From contig CAYTGO010000099.1 of assembly GCA_964437425.1 (NCBI GenBank), positions 1 through 8,000 on the forward strand: DNA of 8,000 nucleotides, given 5' to 3'. The notes under the pieces are model-generated. The model saw only the letters and a list, made by a program, of their open reading frames with translations, was not told the DNA's origin and made no database searches. This DNA is from Scalindua sp964437425 (GTDB lineage: Bacteria > Planctomycetota > Brocadiia > Brocadiales > Scalinduaceae). Each line of letters opens with the position of its first letter. Position 1 is the stretch's first letter. Made by a program: the position numbers and the translations under genes. Below, piece after piece: positions 6,731 to 8,000 of the stretch.

Positions 6731-6795
6731 AACCAAATCCCCCCAAAAGCCCTTTCGAGGAAAGGGAGAAGAGGAGAGGTCAGGGGGATTCGGTT
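6731..6795. repeat. 65-bp palindromic element with 13-bp imperfect terminal inverted repeats
   Basis: Outer arms 6731-6743 and 6783-6795 are complementary at 12 of 13 positions (core AATCCCCC / GGGGGATT). An inner hairpin CCCTTTC (6750-6756) with GAAAGGG (6760-6766) has a three-base loop. It fills most of the gap between the hemerythrin stop at 6835 and the receiver start at 6711. Short elements of this style, with C-run and G-run ends, are often dispersed non-autonomous repeats; no second copy is evident in this window. Confidence 0.6.
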
Positions 6796-6834
6796 TAAAA
6801 TATCTCAATCATACTTCACGAATTGAACAAATTT

Positions 6835-7236
6835 TTATGTAACGCCATTCCTGGCAAAGCATTCTATATATTTTTTATCAGTTCCCTCTATATGTCTTAC
6901 CAGCCACTGTTTTAAGAACTCAAGTATTTCACTTGCAAGTTCATAATTACCACGGACTACTCTACTAAAGTAAGAGTTCATTTTATGGATAAAATCTACG
7001 TGTTCTTCTTTATGGTACTGATATTCATGATAGTGAAACTCTATCATGTATGTTTCTTCAGTCTTGAAATGACTCAATGCATAATCTATCAATTCATGCA
7101 ACATTATCTCTATTTTCTCTGGAAAATCTGCACGTTGCTTCGCAGCAATAATTCCATTAATAACTTCAATTACTTTTTTGTGTTCTTCATCAATTATAGA
7201 TAGACCTAAACTATGTCCACTGTTCCATTCAATCAT
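6835..7236 (-). CDS. Bacteriohemerythrin
   Basis: A 133-residue single-domain bacteriohemerythrin, numbered from the ATG at 7236. All seven di-iron ligands of the family are present: H19 ('IDEEHKK'), H56 and E60 ('HFKTE'), H75 and H79 ('HKEEH'), H115 and D120 ('HIEGTD'). The N-terminal 'EWNSGHSLGLSIIDEEH' has the typical Trp and Asp. Such proteins reversibly bind O2 in the cytoplasm and may store, deliver or sense it; some react with NO. The GTG at 7245 could also start the frame, but AAAGGTG lies about six bases ahead of the ATG, which favours the ATG. It is the first of five closely spaced minus-strand genes and is a paralogue of the ligand-deficient protein at 4888-5256. Confidence 0.95.
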   Translation of the reverse strand: MIEWNSGHSLGLSIIDEEHKKVIEVINGIIAAKQRADFPEKIEIMLHELIDYALSHFKTEETYMIEFHYHEYQYHKEEHVDFIHKMNSYFSRVVRGNYELASEILEFLKQWLVRHIEGTDKKYIECFARNGVT

Positions 7237-7342
7237 TTTAAACACCTTTACAAAAATCCAACTGATACAATAAATCCAAAGAAAATAATGGTGCTTTGCC
7301 AGTTCTCGGACAATCTGTCAAATAACGATATGCATTAACAGT

Positions 7343-7373
7343 TGTCCCTCACCCGGGAGAAAGATGAGGGACA
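7343..7373. repeat. Perfect 9-bp inverted repeat in the MCP-hemerythrin gap
   Basis: TGTCCCTCA (7343-7351) and TGAGGGACA (7365-7373) pair perfectly around a 13-base loop that itself contains the palindrome CCCGGG (7352-7357). It lies in the 242-base (251 from the ATG) gap between the end of the partial MCP and the hemerythrin start. It lacks a T-run on the minus strand, so it is not a classic terminator. It may be a processing hairpin or a dispersed repeat. Confidence 0.5.
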
Positions 7374-7487
7374 TTAGCAAAAGTAACGGGTTACACGCCG
7401 TGTTCTTTTTACTGTACTGTATAGCTGTTTATGGATTGCCTTATACAACCACCTCAGCTTATTCAAATTGTAATCCTAACGTTACTC

Positions 7488-8000
7488 CTAAAAGCCACTG
7501 AAACCATCCTTGTTCTCTATAACTCTATTTTCCCCCATTGGAATAGCAGACTCCATAGCCACTTCTAGTGATTTCCCATTGTCATCATCCTTGCCGCTAT
7601 TTGCTGACTGAGGAGAACATGTACTCTCTTCACTCAGTGAGGTCTCATCTTTCCCTTCTTGCAACTTGAGTCTCTGATCACCACTGACTTGTACTGATAA
7701 ACTATCGACCAGCTCTTGAAGAGTTTGTGCCTGTGCGGACATCTCTTCGCTTGTAGATGCAACTTCTTCGGCTGTTGCTGCGTTCTGCTGTGTGACATGA
7801 TCCATCTGCTGTATCGAACTATTTACATTAGTGACACCTTCAGATTGTTCAACAGATGCAGTTGAGATCTCATTTGTCAGTATTGTTACTTTCTCGACAT
7901 TACCTACAATTTCCTGTAGAGCCGTGTTAGTATTATCAGTAGAACTCTTAACATCATCAACTATGCCCTCCAACGTCTCTTTGCACTTGTTAGTAAGCGC
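7488..8000 (-). CDS. Methyl-accepting chemotaxis protein, C-terminal part (5' end outside the window)
   Basis: The last 170 residues of a second chemoreceptor. The frame is open to the right edge of the window, so the sensor, membrane segments and signalling tip lie beyond it. Visible are the returning signalling helix, the C-terminal methylation-type helix ('VTQQNAATAEEVASTSEEMSAQAQTL'-like region), a Ser/Asp/Glu-rich linker and the tail 'AIPMGENRVIENKDGFSGF'. The tail matches the end of the complete MCP at 757-3513 and closes with an aromatic pair spaced like a CheR-tethering pentapeptide. An 18-residue helical repeat absent from the complete MCP lies at 7893-7976. A TTG at 7971-7973 could be mistaken for a start, but the homology continues past it. 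Confidence 0.93.
   Translation of the reverse strand, partial: ALTNKCKETLEGIVDDVKSSTDNTNTALQEIVGNVEKVTILTNEISTASVEQSEGVTNVNSSIQQMDHVTQQNAATAEEVASTSEEMSAQAQTLQELVDSLSVQVSGDQRLKLQEGKDETSLSEESTCSPQSANSGKDDDNGKSLEVAMESAIPMGENRVIENKDGFSGF

Noticed and set aside
7280..7310. TGGCAAAGCACCA on the minus strand as a sigma-54 promoter
   Set aside because: It lacks the TTGC -12 element at the required spacing.
7380..7415. ACACGCCGTGT followed by CTTTTT as a terminator
   Set aside because: The stem is only about four base pairs and the T-run is on the plus strand, where no gene ends.
1..8000. CRISPR arrays, tRNA or rRNA genes, transposase genes
   Set aside because: No regularly spaced repeats, no cloverleaf-like sequence and no transposase motifs were seen on either strand.

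Overview
This is an 8 kb piece of a bacterial chemosensory and signalling locus. Every confident gene lies on the minus strand, so the biological order runs from right to left. The receptors are Gram-negative-like: two membrane segments flank a large Cache-type extracytoplasmic domain. Two bacteriohemerythrins, an HDOD protein and stand-alone receiver domains suit a motile microaerobic or anaerobic bacterium, for example a deltaproteobacterial or anammox-planctomycete-like lineage. That assignment is a weak inference from gene style only; nothing in the window fixes the taxon.

Layout in transcription order: (1) 8000-7488, the C-terminal end of a methyl-accepting chemotaxis protein (MCP) that enters from outside the window. 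(2) 7236-4364, five small genes with gaps of about 75-140 bases: hemerythrin, Rcp1-like receiver, HDOD protein, second hemerythrin, second receiver. This reads as two hemerythrin-receiver pairs around one HDOD gene. (3) 4377-3514, a mostly non-coding AT-rich stretch. It holds a possible broken plus-strand small gene (4117-4377), a terminator-like hairpin and a possible flagellar-sigma-type promoter. (4) 3513-757, a complete 918-residue MCP. (5) 558-70, a CheW coupling protein.

Functional reading: Cache-domain receptors pass signals through CheW to a CheA kinase that is not in the window. The hemerythrins could bind or deliver O2 (or NO), and the receivers and the HDOD protein could be output or adaptation modules. 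No CheA, CheR, CheB or full chemotaxis CheY is visible.

The most unusual points are: an 87-residue-offset tandem duplication of the kinase-control tip inside the complete MCP, with a degenerate first copy; an 18-residue helical repeat in the partial MCP; a hemerythrin that has lost its first iron-ligand histidine, with a possible out-of-frame remnant of its old N-terminus; a receiver without the invariant Lys-Pro; and a 65-bp element with 13-bp imperfect terminal inverted repeats next to that receiver's start.
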